Source: Campylorhamphus procurvoides (Eukaryota > Chordata > Aves > Passeriformes > Dendrocolaptidae). From it: 64,000 bases of DNA. Shown piece by piece: positions 15,201 through 25,700 of the stretch. The position numbers and the translations under genes were made by a program. Position 1 is the first letter of the stretch. Every line of letters starts with the position of its first letter. A model generated the notes under the pieces. The model saw nothing but the letters and a program-made list of their open reading frames with translations, searched no databases and was not told the DNA's origin. Location: contig WBMV01006603.1 of the NCBI GenBank assembly GCA_013396655.1, positions 3,481 through 67,480 of the forward strand. Direction: 5' to 3'.

Positions 15201-17934
15201 AGGCTCTTCTATTCATGGGGCTGTTTCTCTTAGCTGTAGCTAAGACTGGCTGTCAGCCAGGCTCAAGGAGAAACTCCGCAAAACTGAGCCATCTCCCTGC
15301 CATGTGGCCCAGTTGTCAGGCTCTGTGCTGGATTTAACTCAAGGCCTTTTTGCTGTCCAGGAACATTTTTGCATGCTTTTGGGTCCTTGCAGCTGTGTCT
15401 GAGAGTCCTGCTCTCCTGTAGAGGTTTTTGAAGCTTTGGCAGTTCTTCCTCATGGGTCTTCAAAGTTGGCAGCCACTTTTTGAGTGCCTCTGTTGTGCTT
15501 AGCCCTGAGCTAATGCTGATGACTCCAGCTGAGAGTGGGAACTGAACTCCTTTGTGCTGCCTCAAGCCAAGGGCAATGTTTCCTCTCCTGATTTCTGGCT
15601 GCAGTGAAGATTTCAACCCTCCCAGTTCTCCCTGTGATGTTACCAGCTGGCAGAGACCTGCTGTCACCCAGGGCAGATGTGCTCTGGCTCGAGAGGTTCC
15701 AGTATGCCAGAGCTTTGTCCATGCAGAGCCCTCACTCCAGAAGGGATGACAAAAATGGCAGCACAGTAGGATCCCTCTCACGATTCCCTGGAAAACTGGG
15801 ATGGGTTCAGGTTGTGGCAGACAAGTCTTTTGGTGTTCCTCAGCCCACCACCTGAGTTGGAGAAGTAGGTCAGTGCTTGCGTACTGTGATCTGTGCCAGG
15901 CACACCTCTCACATCATTCAGGGAGTGTTGTAGTCATCTTGAAATGCTTTAGCTTGATAAAGGCCCTCAGTTTGTCCCATGAGTTGCCTGGTGTCCCCAT
16001 CTTCTGATGCTCTTTCCTCTCTGTTTTGCAGAGGAGGATGTGGAAAACTTTGATGTGACAAACCTGGCACAGGATGTTTTACGGAGCATTGAAGCTGATA
16101 GCTTTTGGTGCATGAGCAAGCTGCTGGATGGGATACAGGTGAGCCTCTGGGGCTATGAAGATTTCTCTTCCCTTCCTGGAGTAGCAGTGTGGTTGTCTTC
16201 TCTCCCTGTCTGGGTGAGTGTTCTGCGTGTTCCACCATTAGAGAAGTTTTGCTACTTCACTGAGCTAAATCCATTAATAAAATCCTGGGGAGATGGGTGA
16301 TGTGGCTGTCCAAATGGCACTGTCCTGACTAAGGACTTCACAGCAGGCAGGTGATCTTGGCATTCCCATGTCTCCTTGGCTCATGACAATCTCATCTTCC
16401 TGTCAAACTGGTGATCTAGTTTTGATCATTTGTTGCTGTTGCTAAAGCTGATGCTTCTGACTTGTGGCCTCTCCTTGCAGGACAACTACACCTTTGCACA
16501 ACCAGGGATCCAGAAGAAAGTCAAAGCCCTGGAGGAGCTGGTCAGCCGAATTGATGGTAGGTGACTAGGGAATCTGATCCTGTTGGCTCTTGTCACAACA
16601 GCAGGAGGCCTCCTTTGTAAGTAGTACTCGGGGCAGAGGTAGATACTTGCCTACAATGCCTATGGATGCATGCTAGGGTGTGGTTAGCCAGAAATTTCCT
16701 GGTGACAGGGTTTGCTGGCTGGGTAGCACAGGGTGAGGAGTGGGAGTCTCCTCTTGGGAGAAAAAGGTCTCTGCCTGAAAGTGGGTGAAAACCATTGTGT
16801 TGGGAGCAGTGTGCAGGAGCTGGTCCCCAGGTGTGTAAGTAAAAATGTGCTGTTTCAGAGCAGGTACATAATCACTTTAGGAAGTACGAGGTCGAATACC
16901 TGCAGTTCGCCTTTCGCTGGATGAACAACCTGCTTATGAGGGAGCTGCCTCTTCGCTGTACCATCCGCCTCTGGGACACATACCAGGTACGCAGGCTTCC
17001 ACTGACCTCTCTGCTGGGCATGTCACTGTGGAGCCAGTTCCCTGTGCACAAGGAGACAGAGGTCTTGGCACTAGTTGGGGAGATGAGCGAAACAAAGCAG
17101 TGTGGGCCCAGGACATTTGTAGCCAGTTAGGTGATGGCTGGCCCAGTAGGACATCTGTGTCCAGGGAAGTTGTTCTCCAGATGAGCTGGGGGAGCTGACC
17201 CAGAATTTTGTTGTCCACAGTCGGAGCCAGAAGGATTCTCACATTTCCACCTGTATGTCTGCGCTGCCTTCCTGATCAAGTGGCGGAAGGAGATTCTAGA
17301 TGAGGAAGACTTCCAAGTAAGGCACTGAAGTTATGGATAATTCCCTGGGGTTAGATGGGAGGGAATTGCTCTGGTTGGGAGCCCAAGGTGGACATAGTCA
17401 ACTGTCATCTCAGTGCTGACTCCAAGATCATCTGGTCTCAGGAGTTTTGCCTAAAAGAAACTTTTGAGCTCAGTGGTAAGGACAGAGAACTGAGCTTTTG
17501 GAGGGTTTAAACATCACATACCAGCTCTTCCCTATGCCTGAGTTCTGATCACAGTCAATCTCTGCCTTCCTGTGTCCAGCTGTAAGCCTATAATAGCACT
17601 CTTTATATGCAAGGGCTTGGGGACATCTGTGGTGTTTCACTGATTCAGGTCTAGACTCAATCACATCTTAATGCTGTCTCTGAGCTTTTCAGACCTGTGA
17701 GTGTGGGGAGCAAAATTACTGCTGCTTCTGGTCATGCTGTCCCCAAGCTTGCTTTGGATCTGTTCTCTGCCTTCAGCTTCTCCAGACTATCTTCCTCTCT
17801 TTCAGGGCCTTCTGATGTTGTTACAAAACCTGCCCACAATACACTGGGGTAATGAAGAAATTGGACTCCTGCTTGCTGAAGCCTACAGACTCAAGTACAT
17901 GTTTGCGGATGCCCCCAATCATTACCGCCGATAG
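126..17934 (+). CDS. TBC1D22B: TBC1 domain family member 22B (Rab GTPase-activating protein), complete, 13 coding exons
   Basis: This is a TBC-domain protein. The family stimulates GTP hydrolysis by Rab GTPases, and TBC1D22 proteins are linked to the Golgi. The thirteen coding exons (126-181, 4106-4162, 5111-5424, 6309-6488, 6983-7053, 7490-7618, 8013-8078, 8990-9104, 16032-16138, 16481-16556, 16859-16986, 17221-17316, 17806-17934) join with matching phases into 507 codons plus stop, close to the roughly 505 residues I recall for the mammalian protein. The start MAAESGRQFWKRSAKLPG and the end MFADAPNHYRR are diagnostic. Residues 1 to about 200 are a low-complexity linker with an acidic/serine run (DDEDEDFSSSSSS). 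The TBC domain follows and carries both catalytic signatures: the arginine-finger motif IHIDIPR (IxxDxxR, Arg about residue 276) and the glutamine-finger motif YVQG (Gln about residue 311). All introns are GT-AG. Identification as 22B rather than 22A rests on remembered family sequences. No damage is seen. Confidence 0.96.
182..4105 (+). other. TBC1D22B: TBC1D22B intron 1
   Basis: A 3.9-kb intron opening with GTGAGC and closing with TTTCTGCAG. It contains several unconserved-looking open frames, and a G-run near 1951, but no recognisable exon, RNA gene or repeat family. Confidence 0.8.
4106..4162 (+). CDS. TBC1D22B: TBC1D22B coding exon 2
   Basis: 57 bases encoding IQPVYGAQHPPLDSRLTK with split codons at both ends. 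Acceptor TTTCTGCAG, donor GTAAGT. This exon is too short to stand out as an open frame and was found by phase and family similarity. Confidence 0.93.
4163..5110 (+). other. TBC1D22B: TBC1D22B intron 2
   Basis: A 948-base GT-AG intron from GTAAGT to CTCGCAG. No other feature seen. Confidence 0.85.
5111..5424 (+). CDS. TBC1D22B: TBC1D22B coding exon 3 (acidic/serine-rich linker)
   Basis: Begins FIKDRSKASALPMKSKKASS and includes SDAWDIGDDEDEDF followed by six serines. This is the N-terminal regulatory linker ahead of the TBC domain. Donor GTAAGA. Confidence 0.95.
5425..6308 (+). other. TBC1D22B: TBC1D22B intron 3
   Basis: An 884-base intron with no recognisable embedded feature. Confidence 0.85.
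6309..6488 (+). CDS. TBC1D22B: TBC1D22B coding exon 4
   Basis: Encodes a segment including PLVARISDQNASGAPPMTVR and ends in KFRQLLSSHSTDL. Acceptor CCTTGCAG, donor GTGAGT. The open frame continuing past 6488 is intronic read-through. Confidence 0.95.
6489..6982 (+). other. TBC1D22B: TBC1D22B intron 4
   Basis: A 494-base intron between GTGAGT and TTTGCAG. No other feature seen. Confidence 0.85.
6983..7053 (+). CDS. TBC1D22B: TBC1D22B coding exon 5 (start of TBC domain)
   Basis: 71 bases encoding ELRKCSWPGIPREVRPVTWR and then LLS. The PxxxRxxxW pattern is the conserved opening of TBC domains. Donor GTAAGT. Confidence 0.94.
7054..7489 (+). other. TBC1D22B: TBC1D22B intron 5
   Basis: A 436-base intron from GTAAGT to GATGCAG. 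Nothing else seen. Confidence 0.85.
7490..7618 (+). CDS. TBC1D22B: TBC1D22B coding exon 6
   Basis: 43 whole codons, from GYLPANSERRKLTLQRKREE to DTYRQ. Acceptor GATGCAG, donor GTATGA. Confidence 0.95.
7619..8012 (+). other. TBC1D22B: TBC1D22B intron 6
   Basis: A 394-base GT-AG intron. Nothing else seen apart from a short G-run near 7923. Confidence 0.85.
8013..8078 (+). CDS. TBC1D22B: TBC1D22B coding exon 7 (arginine-finger motif)
   Basis: 22 whole codons, IHIDIPRTNPLIPLFQQPLV then QE. IxxDxxR is TBC motif A, and its arginine is the catalytic finger in this family. Donor GTAAGG. Confidence 0.95.
8079..8989 (+). other. TBC1D22B: TBC1D22B intron 7
   Basis: A 911-base intron ending CTTCCCTAG. 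Nothing else recognised. Confidence 0.85.
8990..9104 (+). CDS. TBC1D22B: TBC1D22B coding exon 8 (glutamine-finger motif)
   Basis: Encodes IFERILFIWAIRHPASGYVQ and continues GINDLVTPFFVVFLSEHV. SGYVQG is TBC motif B, and its glutamine is the second catalytic finger. Donor GTAAGT. Confidence 0.95.
9105..16031 (+). other. TBC1D22B: TBC1D22B intron 8 (large)
   Basis: The gene's longest intron, 6.9 kb, between donor GTAAGT and acceptor TTTTGCAG. Several spurious open frames occur on both strands, the longest about 170 codons. None has recognisable family motifs or sensible exon boundaries. I saw no CR1 3' end or RNA gene in it. Confidence 0.8.
16032..16138 (+). CDS. TBC1D22B: TBC1D22B coding exon 9
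   Basis: Encodes EEDVENFDVTNLAQDVLRSI and continues EADSFWCMSKLLDGIQ. The DSFWCM segment is typical of the TBC core. Donor GTGAGC. Confidence 0.95.
16481..16556 (+). CDS. TBC1D22B: TBC1D22B coding exon 10
   Basis: Encodes DNYTFAQPGIQKKVKALEEL then VSRID. Acceptor CCTTGCAG, donor GTAGGT. Confidence 0.94.
16859..16986 (+). CDS. TBC1D22B: TBC1D22B coding exon 11
   Basis: Encodes EQVHNHFRKYEVEYLQFAFR and then WMNNLLMRELPLRCTIRLWD, ending TYQ. The FRW..LLxRE..L...LWD pattern is the conserved C-terminal part of TBC domains. Donor GTACGC. Confidence 0.96.
17221..17316 (+). CDS. TBC1D22B: TBC1D22B coding exon 12
   Basis: 32 whole codons, SEPEGFSHFHLYVCAAFLIK then WRKEILDEEDFQ. Acceptor TCCACAG, donor GTAAGG. 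Confidence 0.95.
17806..17934 (+). CDS. TBC1D22B: TBC1D22B coding exon 13 with stop
   Basis: Encodes GLLMLLQNLPTIHWGNEEIG to the C-terminus MFADAPNHYRR and TAG. Acceptor TCTTTCAG. Confidence 0.96.
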   Translation, partial: GLLMLLQNLPTIHWGNEEIGLLLAEAYRLKYMFADAPNHYRR

Positions 17935-19615
17935 GTGCCCAGATTTGACTCACTCCTCTCTCCCATGCCCACCCTGTTGTCCTGGCCCAATCTGATCACT
18001 GTGGCATTTTTGTCATCCCAAGTCCTCGGACACTCCAGCTAGGAGCTTCTCCTTGCTGTACAAAGCTCACATCGACTTTTGTCTTAACTCTTTAACGTGT
18101 GCCTGTCTGCCACTCCATGCACCTGGATGTGCCATTTTGACAACTGTCAGTGTTTCTCATCGTGCTGGTGGCTCACGCCAGGAAGGGAGGCTTTAAGGGA
18201 CTGGGGCAGAACCTGACAGGAAGCTATACAGATAAACAAGAGCTGAAGATGAAGCCTTCCTCTTTTCTACACTTCCTGTCCTGGGCTTGTCTGGCTGGGA
18301 CCACCTTGGTTTCGCTGCCTCATGTTAACCTGCACCACATGCACTACCCCATCTGCTCCTTTCTCTCTTCTGACACAGTTTGCACCATCTCCCAGACGAA
18401 AATGCCTTATCAGAGACCTGCCTGGCCGGAAAATCCTTCCCCACGAGGGTGGCAGGACAAGAAGTTTCTCTCAGGGCTTACCTTCGCTCCGAGGGTCCAG
18501 AGATCCCAAGCACTTTGTGAGTTTGCAAGAGAGTCCCTCATGCCTGCCCTCTCTCCTTCTCTCCATCCTCTTCACCTACCTCTCCCCCAGGGCAGCGGGG
18601 CAGGCACGGCAGGGTCAATGACTACTCCATCCACACACCATTCAAATGATGCGTGCCTGTTTGATGGAACTTTTGCTGACTGTTCTGTGAGCACAGCCCC
18701 CTCCAGCGTGTGGGGGAGGCACAGGGTGGGGCTGGTAGAGGAGCAACATATCCCACAACCTCCTTACAAAGGCCCCGCTCCCCCGGGGTGTTCTGTGTAT
18801 ATTGTGTTCTTGTGTATATGGATCAAAGATGTACAATATATGTCTTCTCTTTGTAGCAGATTTTATATTTATAATGTGCACCCCTTTTTCTCCCCATCCT
18901 CTCCACGCCTGAGAAGGATGTCTGGCTACAGTGTCACAGGGCTTTGGACCCCTCTGAAGGTTTGGAGGGTGTTTCAGAGCTGCAGGTAATGTCTGTCCCA
19001 ATATGTGCTTGCAGTGTTGGGTCTACCAGAAAGAGGTGCTATAGAAATACATATCTCAAGGCATCCCCTACAGAGAGGATTTGGATGGTTAGAGAAGATG
19101 GGAGCTCCCAGCAGGAAGCAGGGAACAACTGTGTGGAAGAAACAGGGTATGCAGGTTCATCAGCTGCTGCCAAGTGCCTCTATGAGCACTGCAGGGTGGA
19201 GCCCTGCCAGTGCTGGCTGGCAGGGCTTTACAGGAAGGGATGATCCCAAATCCAGCAGTGGCTGCCCCTGGCGCTGCACAGCCCTGTGAACACATCCTCC
19301 CAGGGCTGGCCTTGGTGTGTCTGCTTTTAAAGCAAACAAGCTCGGAATGTCATAATGGGCCATTTTCATCACAGAGGCAGGAACCATCTGCCACGTGCCA
19401 AGGGCTGGAGTCAGGAGGGCATGAAGGGACAGATCTGGGCCACCCTGGATTTCTCCCAGCACTCCTCCCAGGCCACAGGGGCTGTCTTGGTGTGGAAGCT
19501 CCCAGTCCTTCCAGGTACCATTTCTGTTTCCAGCGGGGGAAAAAGCAGTGGGCAGTGGGGCTGGGGCCCAGCATGTGACAGGCACAACCTTTTTGCCAAT
19601 AAAACTTCACAAAGA
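17935..19615 (+). other. TBC1D22B: TBC1D22B 3' UTR
   Basis: About 1.7 kb between the stop codon and the polyadenylation signal at 19598. It contains one long chance-like open frame on the same strand (18150-18989, starting GTG). No family match was recognised for that frame. The 3' boundary is inferred from the AATAAA, not from transcript data. Confidence 0.75.
19598..19603 (+). terminator. TBC1D22B: AATAAA polyadenylation signal of TBC1D22B
   Basis: A canonical AATAAA, followed within about 15 bases by CA dinucleotides and then by a T/GT-rich tract at about 19646-19693 that would serve as the downstream element. Confidence 0.75.
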
Positions 19616-19733
19616 GTATCTCAAGAAATCACTTTCCTAATGGAGTTGTTTTTCTCAGGCGTTTATGTCTGTGTGTGCCTTTTGTTGTTTTCTCTGAGAA
19701 ACAGACCTAGCGGTCCTTAGTTTAACATGACTT

Positions 19734-19822
19734 AAAAAAAAAAAAAAGGAAAAACCCCACCAACACCAAATCCCCAAAAAACCAAACCAACCAAACCAAA
19801 CACCAAAAACATCAACACAACT
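19734..19822. repeat. A/AC-rich low-complexity tract
   Basis: A run of 14 A followed by AAACC- and CCAAA-type degenerate units. It lies in the space between the convergent TBC1D22B and BRPF3 genes. No retroelement body was recognised next to it. Confidence 0.8.
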
Positions 19823-20423
19823 CCAACCTAGCAACTGAGCTGTGTGGGCTGGCAAGTGTTTGCAGTGCACCACTGCCTGCAGGAACATGAACCTGTGCAG
19901 GAAAGGAAAAATGCAAGAGCCATGCTGAGGTGAGAAACTCTCCCCAGGCAGGTGACAGGGGCCAGACCAGGTGCAGGGTCTGTCCTGCTGCCTCTGCATC
20001 CCATCTGCTAGCAAGTCCCACTGTTCCTGGGCCAGCAGTGCCTTAGGCCCACCAAGGGCCATAAGCACCACCAGGAGATGGGATTCAAGCCCCAGATTCC
20101 CAATTTCCATCCCTTCAGGGCTCTCAGCCAGCTCCCCTGTCAGCAGGCTGATGAGCAGGGCACAAGGTGGGATCCCACCCTGCAGCATCCAGCCGTGTCA
20201 CCCACTGCACAGAGAACAACCCTGTCCCCAGGAGGTGATTCAGGCAGGACAAGAAACCCCTCTCCATGTGTCACTTCCCTATTGCTCTTTGCAGTCTTTC
20301 CACCTGCATCTGGGACAACTGAAATGATTAAAAGCCATCATGGTAAGTTATAGATTTCAGGACAACAGTAGCAAAGAAAAACTTTTTGAGGGTAATGTTT
20401 TGGGTTTTTCATACATCAGAACA
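19823..20423. other. Spacer between convergent gene ends
   Basis: About 600 bases of unremarkable sequence between the A/AC-rich tract and the putative BRPF3 polyadenylation signal. No gene seen. Confidence 0.6.
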
Positions 20424-20429
20424 TTTATT
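20424..20429 (-). terminator. BRPF3: Candidate AATAAA polyadenylation signal of BRPF3
   Basis: TTTATT on the plus strand reads AATAAA on the minus strand, 2.1 kb downstream of the BRPF3 stop. The downstream sequence is only weakly GT-rich, so this is one plausible end among several. Confidence 0.45.
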
Positions 20430-20687
20430 TCTCAGAGAGAAAATATAATCTCAGACAGTCAGATTGTGGTAGGTAAAATTAGGTTTTTTTTTCTTTACAA
20501 GCATAGATTTTCTTATTACCTCTCTTATACCATCTGATATAAACAATTCTAGAAAGTAAATAAACTCACTTTCTACAATAAATAGAGCGATCTGTGCTTT
20601 ACAGGAGACTGACAGTAACATTTAGGTTCTGTAGCAACAGCAGGACATTAGCCAATTCAAATTTTAAAATGTCATTTAAAAACCTAA

Positions 20688-20756
20688 CAAAAAAAAAAAA
20701 CAACAAAAAACAACAACAAAAAAAAAACCCAACAAAACCACAAACCAAAAAAACCC
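20688..20756. repeat. A-rich/AAC low-complexity tract
   Basis: Poly-A interrupted by CAA and CCAA units. It probably lies in the BRPF3 3' UTR, where it would be transcribed as a U-rich tract. Confidence 0.8.
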
Positions 20757-22537
20757 CTCCCAAGACCTTAAAACATATACACAGGTCACAAGTCCACAGC
20801 TGAGCTACCACCTGGAAAAGTGTATGTTTCTTTAAATAAGTTACACTGTGCGCATATAAAAGACCCAGCAACACAACTGAGGACTTCAAGAATAGTGACA
20901 ATAGGTCTAAATAATTTAGAACATTTTACAACTATATACACAACATCCTTCTCTAGCCACACTCCAAAGGCATTATTATCACTACTATTATCTTTACAAA
21001 CTCCTATGTCCCACCTCTATATGTTGCAGGAATCTTCAAATTCCTTCAAATGTGGTTCCACCCTCAGTGTATAAGAAGTGGCATTTTAAAAAAGTAGATC
21101 AAATAGAAATGGCAGTGATTATTCCCCACTATTCATTACTATTGACTCCATATTCTCTTCAGTATGAAACAGTTAAAAATAATTTAAAAATACTGAGTTA
21201 AAAAGCGAAATCATGATATTCAATCGACAATCTTACTTTGCACCTTTGGTTCTTCAAAATGGGAAAACAAAAAGAGAAGCAACTGAACAGATCAAAGAAA
21301 TCATAAAGTCCTTGGCTAATAGAAAAAAGATTTTGTCATCAAGTTTCCAAACATCAATTTGTCCCCATTTTTGCAATGCAAACACAACAGGGATTGTCTG
21401 CAGAGCTGGGTTTACTTGGCTTTTGATGGATGACCAATGCTGGAGACCCACACACCAAGGAAAGGATGCGTCTGTGTGGGAGAAGGGGAAATGGCAAAAT
21501 GGTTGTGTGCTCTCGTTAGTGCTTGGTTTCAACATCAGAGAAAAACATCTGAGACAGAAAAGAGGGACAAAGAGGAAGGTGTAAGGAAGAGAAGCCTTAC
21601 ACCAAATGTGCATAAACCAACACAAAAGATGTATCTCCCTCCAACCCTGATCAACCTCAGTGCCTGCAGAGCTCCTTCAACTCATTAGACACCTACAAAA
21701 TTACTTCTTAAAAAAAGTTACCCTTGCTTAGACTCTGTACTGTACTAAGTGATGACATGAAATGTAACTGAAACATGTGACAAAATAAATTTCTAGGACA
21801 TACATATATATACATACACACAGATCAGGTAATTTGCTTTCATCTTTAAAGCTCTCAGCATCTGTGCATGTAACTGTGTGTCTAGCAAGGGGGGAAGGTC
21901 AGCAAAATATCTCAAGCTTTTCTAAATGCAATGAGAGAAATCTAAACATGAAAACACTATGTGCATAGGCAGGAAAATCATAATGTGAACTCCCAGCTGT
22001 GTTTCTGTGGGGTTTTTTTTGTGATAGGACAATGTCATTTAAAGAAAAATGAAAAAGCCAATGATGGGTTGGGTAAATTTGGCACAAGAAAGTCCAGCTG
22101 GGATTTCTGTAAAAGATCCTCATTCTTTACAGTGGTGCCAGGTTCCCAGGAATTACTTCAGGCTGGCTGCTGACTTGCCAGCCCTGGCAGCGCAGGGGAG
22201 GCAGAGGCAAGGGAGGGTGCATGAGGTCCAAACACCCAAGTGCTGCTTTCTGCTCACTGCACCAACTCACCTTGACTCCCGTGACCTGTCAGCTTTTCCT
22301 GCCTAACTTATTCCCAGCCATGTAGACTATACGTTTCATCTCTTGCCAGTTCTTCAGCAAGACACATTCAGAAAGAAGCTGGATAAGGGGTTTTTGGCAC
22401 ATTTCAGGGTACTTTGAGGACTGTTGAAAGCTGCTGGGAACGGTGTTTCCCTGCCAGTCAGTGCACGAGATGGTCCACTCTGCCAGTGCAGTGAGCATGA
22501 GGTCTGGGGAAAAAGGAGGTCCGGTCACCCCAATCCT

Positions 22538-22721
22538 TTAGAGGTAACTGGATGTGATGAAGGGATGGTCTCCCTGCACTCGGCTCATGTGGATCATGGC
22601 TCGGTCATACGCCACCTGCACAGACTTGCGGATGCTGGTTTTTCGTCCTTCCATCATCTTTAATTTGTCCACCGTGTCATCAACACCAAGGGGATAGACT
22701 TTGTCACGTGGAAGCCACTGC
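22538..22721 (-). CDS. BRPF3: BRPF3 coding exon 12 with stop (end of PWWP domain)
   Basis: Starts after acceptor CTACTGCAG and encodes [20 protein letters not shown], then [20 protein letters not shown], ending [10 protein letters not shown]. This is the conserved BRPF C-terminus. Confidence 0.95.
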
Positions 22722-25700
22722 CTGCAGTAGAAAGGACAGTGCAAAGACCCATCACCAAGGGCACTGAGAGGGGAAATGGGGAAAGAAGAGCAAACACCTG
22801 GAGACCTCCCATGCTTGCAATACCTGAGCAATCTGCATGGCATTGACTGCTCCAGTGTACCTGGCTCTCATTCCTACTGCATGGCTGCTACAAGCCAAGG
22901 ACATGCTCCCATGAATTTTCAAGACATGGCCAAGTACTCTAGCTTCTCCAGCTTTCCCCACATACCTCAGCAGCTGTTACTCACTGGCTGTCATCTCCTC
23001 TCCAGAAGCAGTTACACTTATGTATCTGTTTATTGTTAAAACCCTACAATGATGCTACAAATGTTTAAATGCCTGCGTTTGACACAGAAGAACCACCTGT
23101 AACCAAAATGCCTTCCAAGCAGTCTTCTCTCCCCTTGGAGTCCTTACTCAAGGTTTTCAACAGTCCTCGGAGCTAAAGTGGAAACTTGGAAATAACTGTG
23201 TTCCACAGAGCAGCAAATACAGGGACTTCCATAGTGGAAAGTAAGTTTTTATCCCCAAGCAAGCTCTGTCTTGTTCCAAGAAGCTGTTAAGCATTAGAGT
23301 TTAGGTGGGTACTATCTGAGCACGACCCAGAAACAGTCAGCTTCCAGTTGACAAGTCCCAAGCCCAGCCTAACTCCAATGGGTTACTTAAATTGCAAATG
23401 CCTTGTCTGTAGCAGGGTCTTTTATGTGTAGGCAGTAGTCCAGGTTAACCAGTACATTATGAAACATGCCACCCATCTCTCTTAATTAAGTCCAGCTCCT
23501 GGGAGCTCAACCTCAGCCACTGCCAGTACAGTTCAGTGTATCTCCCAGCCAGCCAATATGGCCAACCTAGGGCAGCTTATCTTCACCACAAAGATGAAGG
23601 ACAATTTCAGTCTTTGTGACCCTTCTGCAGCATCACTGAAGTCAGTAGAAATTGGATCTGACTCTTAAGAGGGTTTTTTAGGACTTTCCTGAGGCACCTT
23701 AGCCTCCCACAAATGCAAACAGTGTTCTAAGGGGCTCTAAGAGTGTAAATGTGCAGCAGAGCTTGTATTCAGCAAGAGCAGGGCAAAGCCAAGAAAATGC
23801 TTATTTTTATTGAAAAGGTAGTTTCAATTACAAGCTTGGATTTAGGTTTTGCAAAACTGATGACTATATCAACATGAAGCATGGCACTGCCATTGATTTT
23901 CTGCTAAAAATCGTTACTATCTCTTTGAAGAACATGCTCTGTATCAGGTAGTTCTAGTAATCAGAAACATTGAAACAATGCAGTGGACTAATAAAAAGCC
24001 TCAGGAGTTTGTCCCTTGACACGTCTTTTTCCTAGAGAACACACACATGCTCCTCAAGTGATGTAAACATGATCCCTTTCTCAACTTCCCAAGCAGAGGG
24101 CATGTATTTTTCCTTTGCCTGTGTCGCACCTTTTCTCCACCACTTTAGATTGCATAAAACACTGCTGCAGCCCCAAAATGTAAGGGGAAACCCTCTCCCT
24201 TGCTGCTTTATCTCACTGTGTGGGTTTGGTTTTGCTCTATTCCCAACGGTGAATCTTCCCTCCAGCCCTGACACCACGTTCAGGCAATGGCCATCCCCTT
24301 CCTGCAGCCTCTGGCCCTTCCCTGATCTCATGCTTCACTGTTCTTCCAGGAATGCCAGCAAAAACCTTTCTCAGGAGACTAAGGAGGGTTCTTGAAATAC
24401 CACAAGGCTTCTTTTTAAACTCCTTATATGTCATTTTATAGAGGCAGCAGAACGAAAGGCAAGCCCATCTATCTTCTGTTCCCACAGCATTCCAACAGTC
24501 CAGCATCTGCTCTGTCTGCAGTATAAGCTCTCTGGATCTGTGATCCCAGGTGCACACAGATATTGCCTCCTGTGTGACAACTTAGTTGCTTGGTTCATGT
24601 TCTCATGTGGTACTCACTGGTTAAAGAATCCAGTGGGCTCAGTAGGTGGGTGTCACCTCTTCCACTTCCAACATAATTCTCCAATTTTACCAGTTTCCCA
24701 TTGTTTCATACACATATTTCAAAGTCTTAGTAGTATTTTTAAGGCACTTCACTGGTTTCTGGCTTATTACATCTGGCTGGTTCATTGTTACCATGTGAGC
24801 ATGGTCAGCAGCCAATGCTAAAATCAGCAGATTCAGTCTGTCTGAAGCAGAACAACAAAAGGCGTTGAGATATTTCACGTGGTGTGAACCTATGTGCTAA
24901 CGCCTACATTTTCAAACTTAAACAAAGGTCTTGATTTGAAAACTGCAGGTACTCAGCACCTCTGAAAAATCAACCAAGGCTAAATATGAAATAAACCTAG
25001 CATTTTGAAAATTTGGCAAATCTTTTGTGCAGCATTGGAACAGGCTGCTTAGTCTGCTTGTGTTTTAAAATCAAATGCTCTCTGTAATTTGCTGCAAATT
25101 GACTCTCAATGTGCCTCAGTACTTTTGTGATGATGTCACCCCTGTGTGAAGGACACTGGACTGTCCCGTGGAACTGGAACTGTGAGATGTTGTGCTCTTG
25201 GGCCAGGAAAAGCAGGCTGTCTTCCTTATTTAGACTCTTCTTGACTGCTGCATGTTTAAATTCTCTAATTTACATGTATTACCATCATAATCCCTGTATG
25301 CTCCCATATATTATGTTAAACCTTCTCTCTCTGCAACAGCACTCACCACAGTCCTGTCTGCACACACTCACCAGGTTCTCTTGTTGTCAAAGAAAAGGAC
25401 AAGGAAGAGCTTTTCTCCTGCCTCTGTCTGCCTCTGCTCCCCCAACTTCAACACATCCATAGGTGGGACAGGGATGGGGACTCCATTGTGGAGCAAACCC
25501 TCACGCGGCATCTTGGGATCGATTATCTAGTGACACAGGGAAAGGATATTTAAGCACAAAACCCTTCCATGTTATGAAGAGAATGCATTTTTTCCTGTTC
25601 TTTCAATCTATCCAAGCTAGACAAATAAGTCTACTTTGGATGGGTAAGGAAAATTGCTTGTTATGTTTCAGTGGCTCTTTCTAAAAAATTTTCATCCTCA

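Larger units (their letters stand above)
20424..22537 (-). other. BRPF3: BRPF3 3' UTR (putative extent)
   Basis: AT-rich sequence following the BRPF3 stop. It holds an A-rich tract (20688-20756), a TA/CA dinucleotide stretch near 21801-21820, and two minus-strand TGTATATA matches to the Pumilio recognition element (20933-20940 and 21807-21814). The end is inferred from the candidate signal at 20424. Confidence 0.55.

Noticed and set aside
15263..15781. 172-codon minus-strand frame in TBC1D22B intron 8
   Set aside because: No family motif and no plausible exon boundaries or promoter. It lies antisense in a long intron.
20558..20583. Plus-strand AATAAA motifs as the TBC1D22B end
   Set aside because: A better-supported signal with a GT-rich downstream element lies at 19598. 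These lie a kilobase further on, inside the antisense BRPF3 3' UTR.
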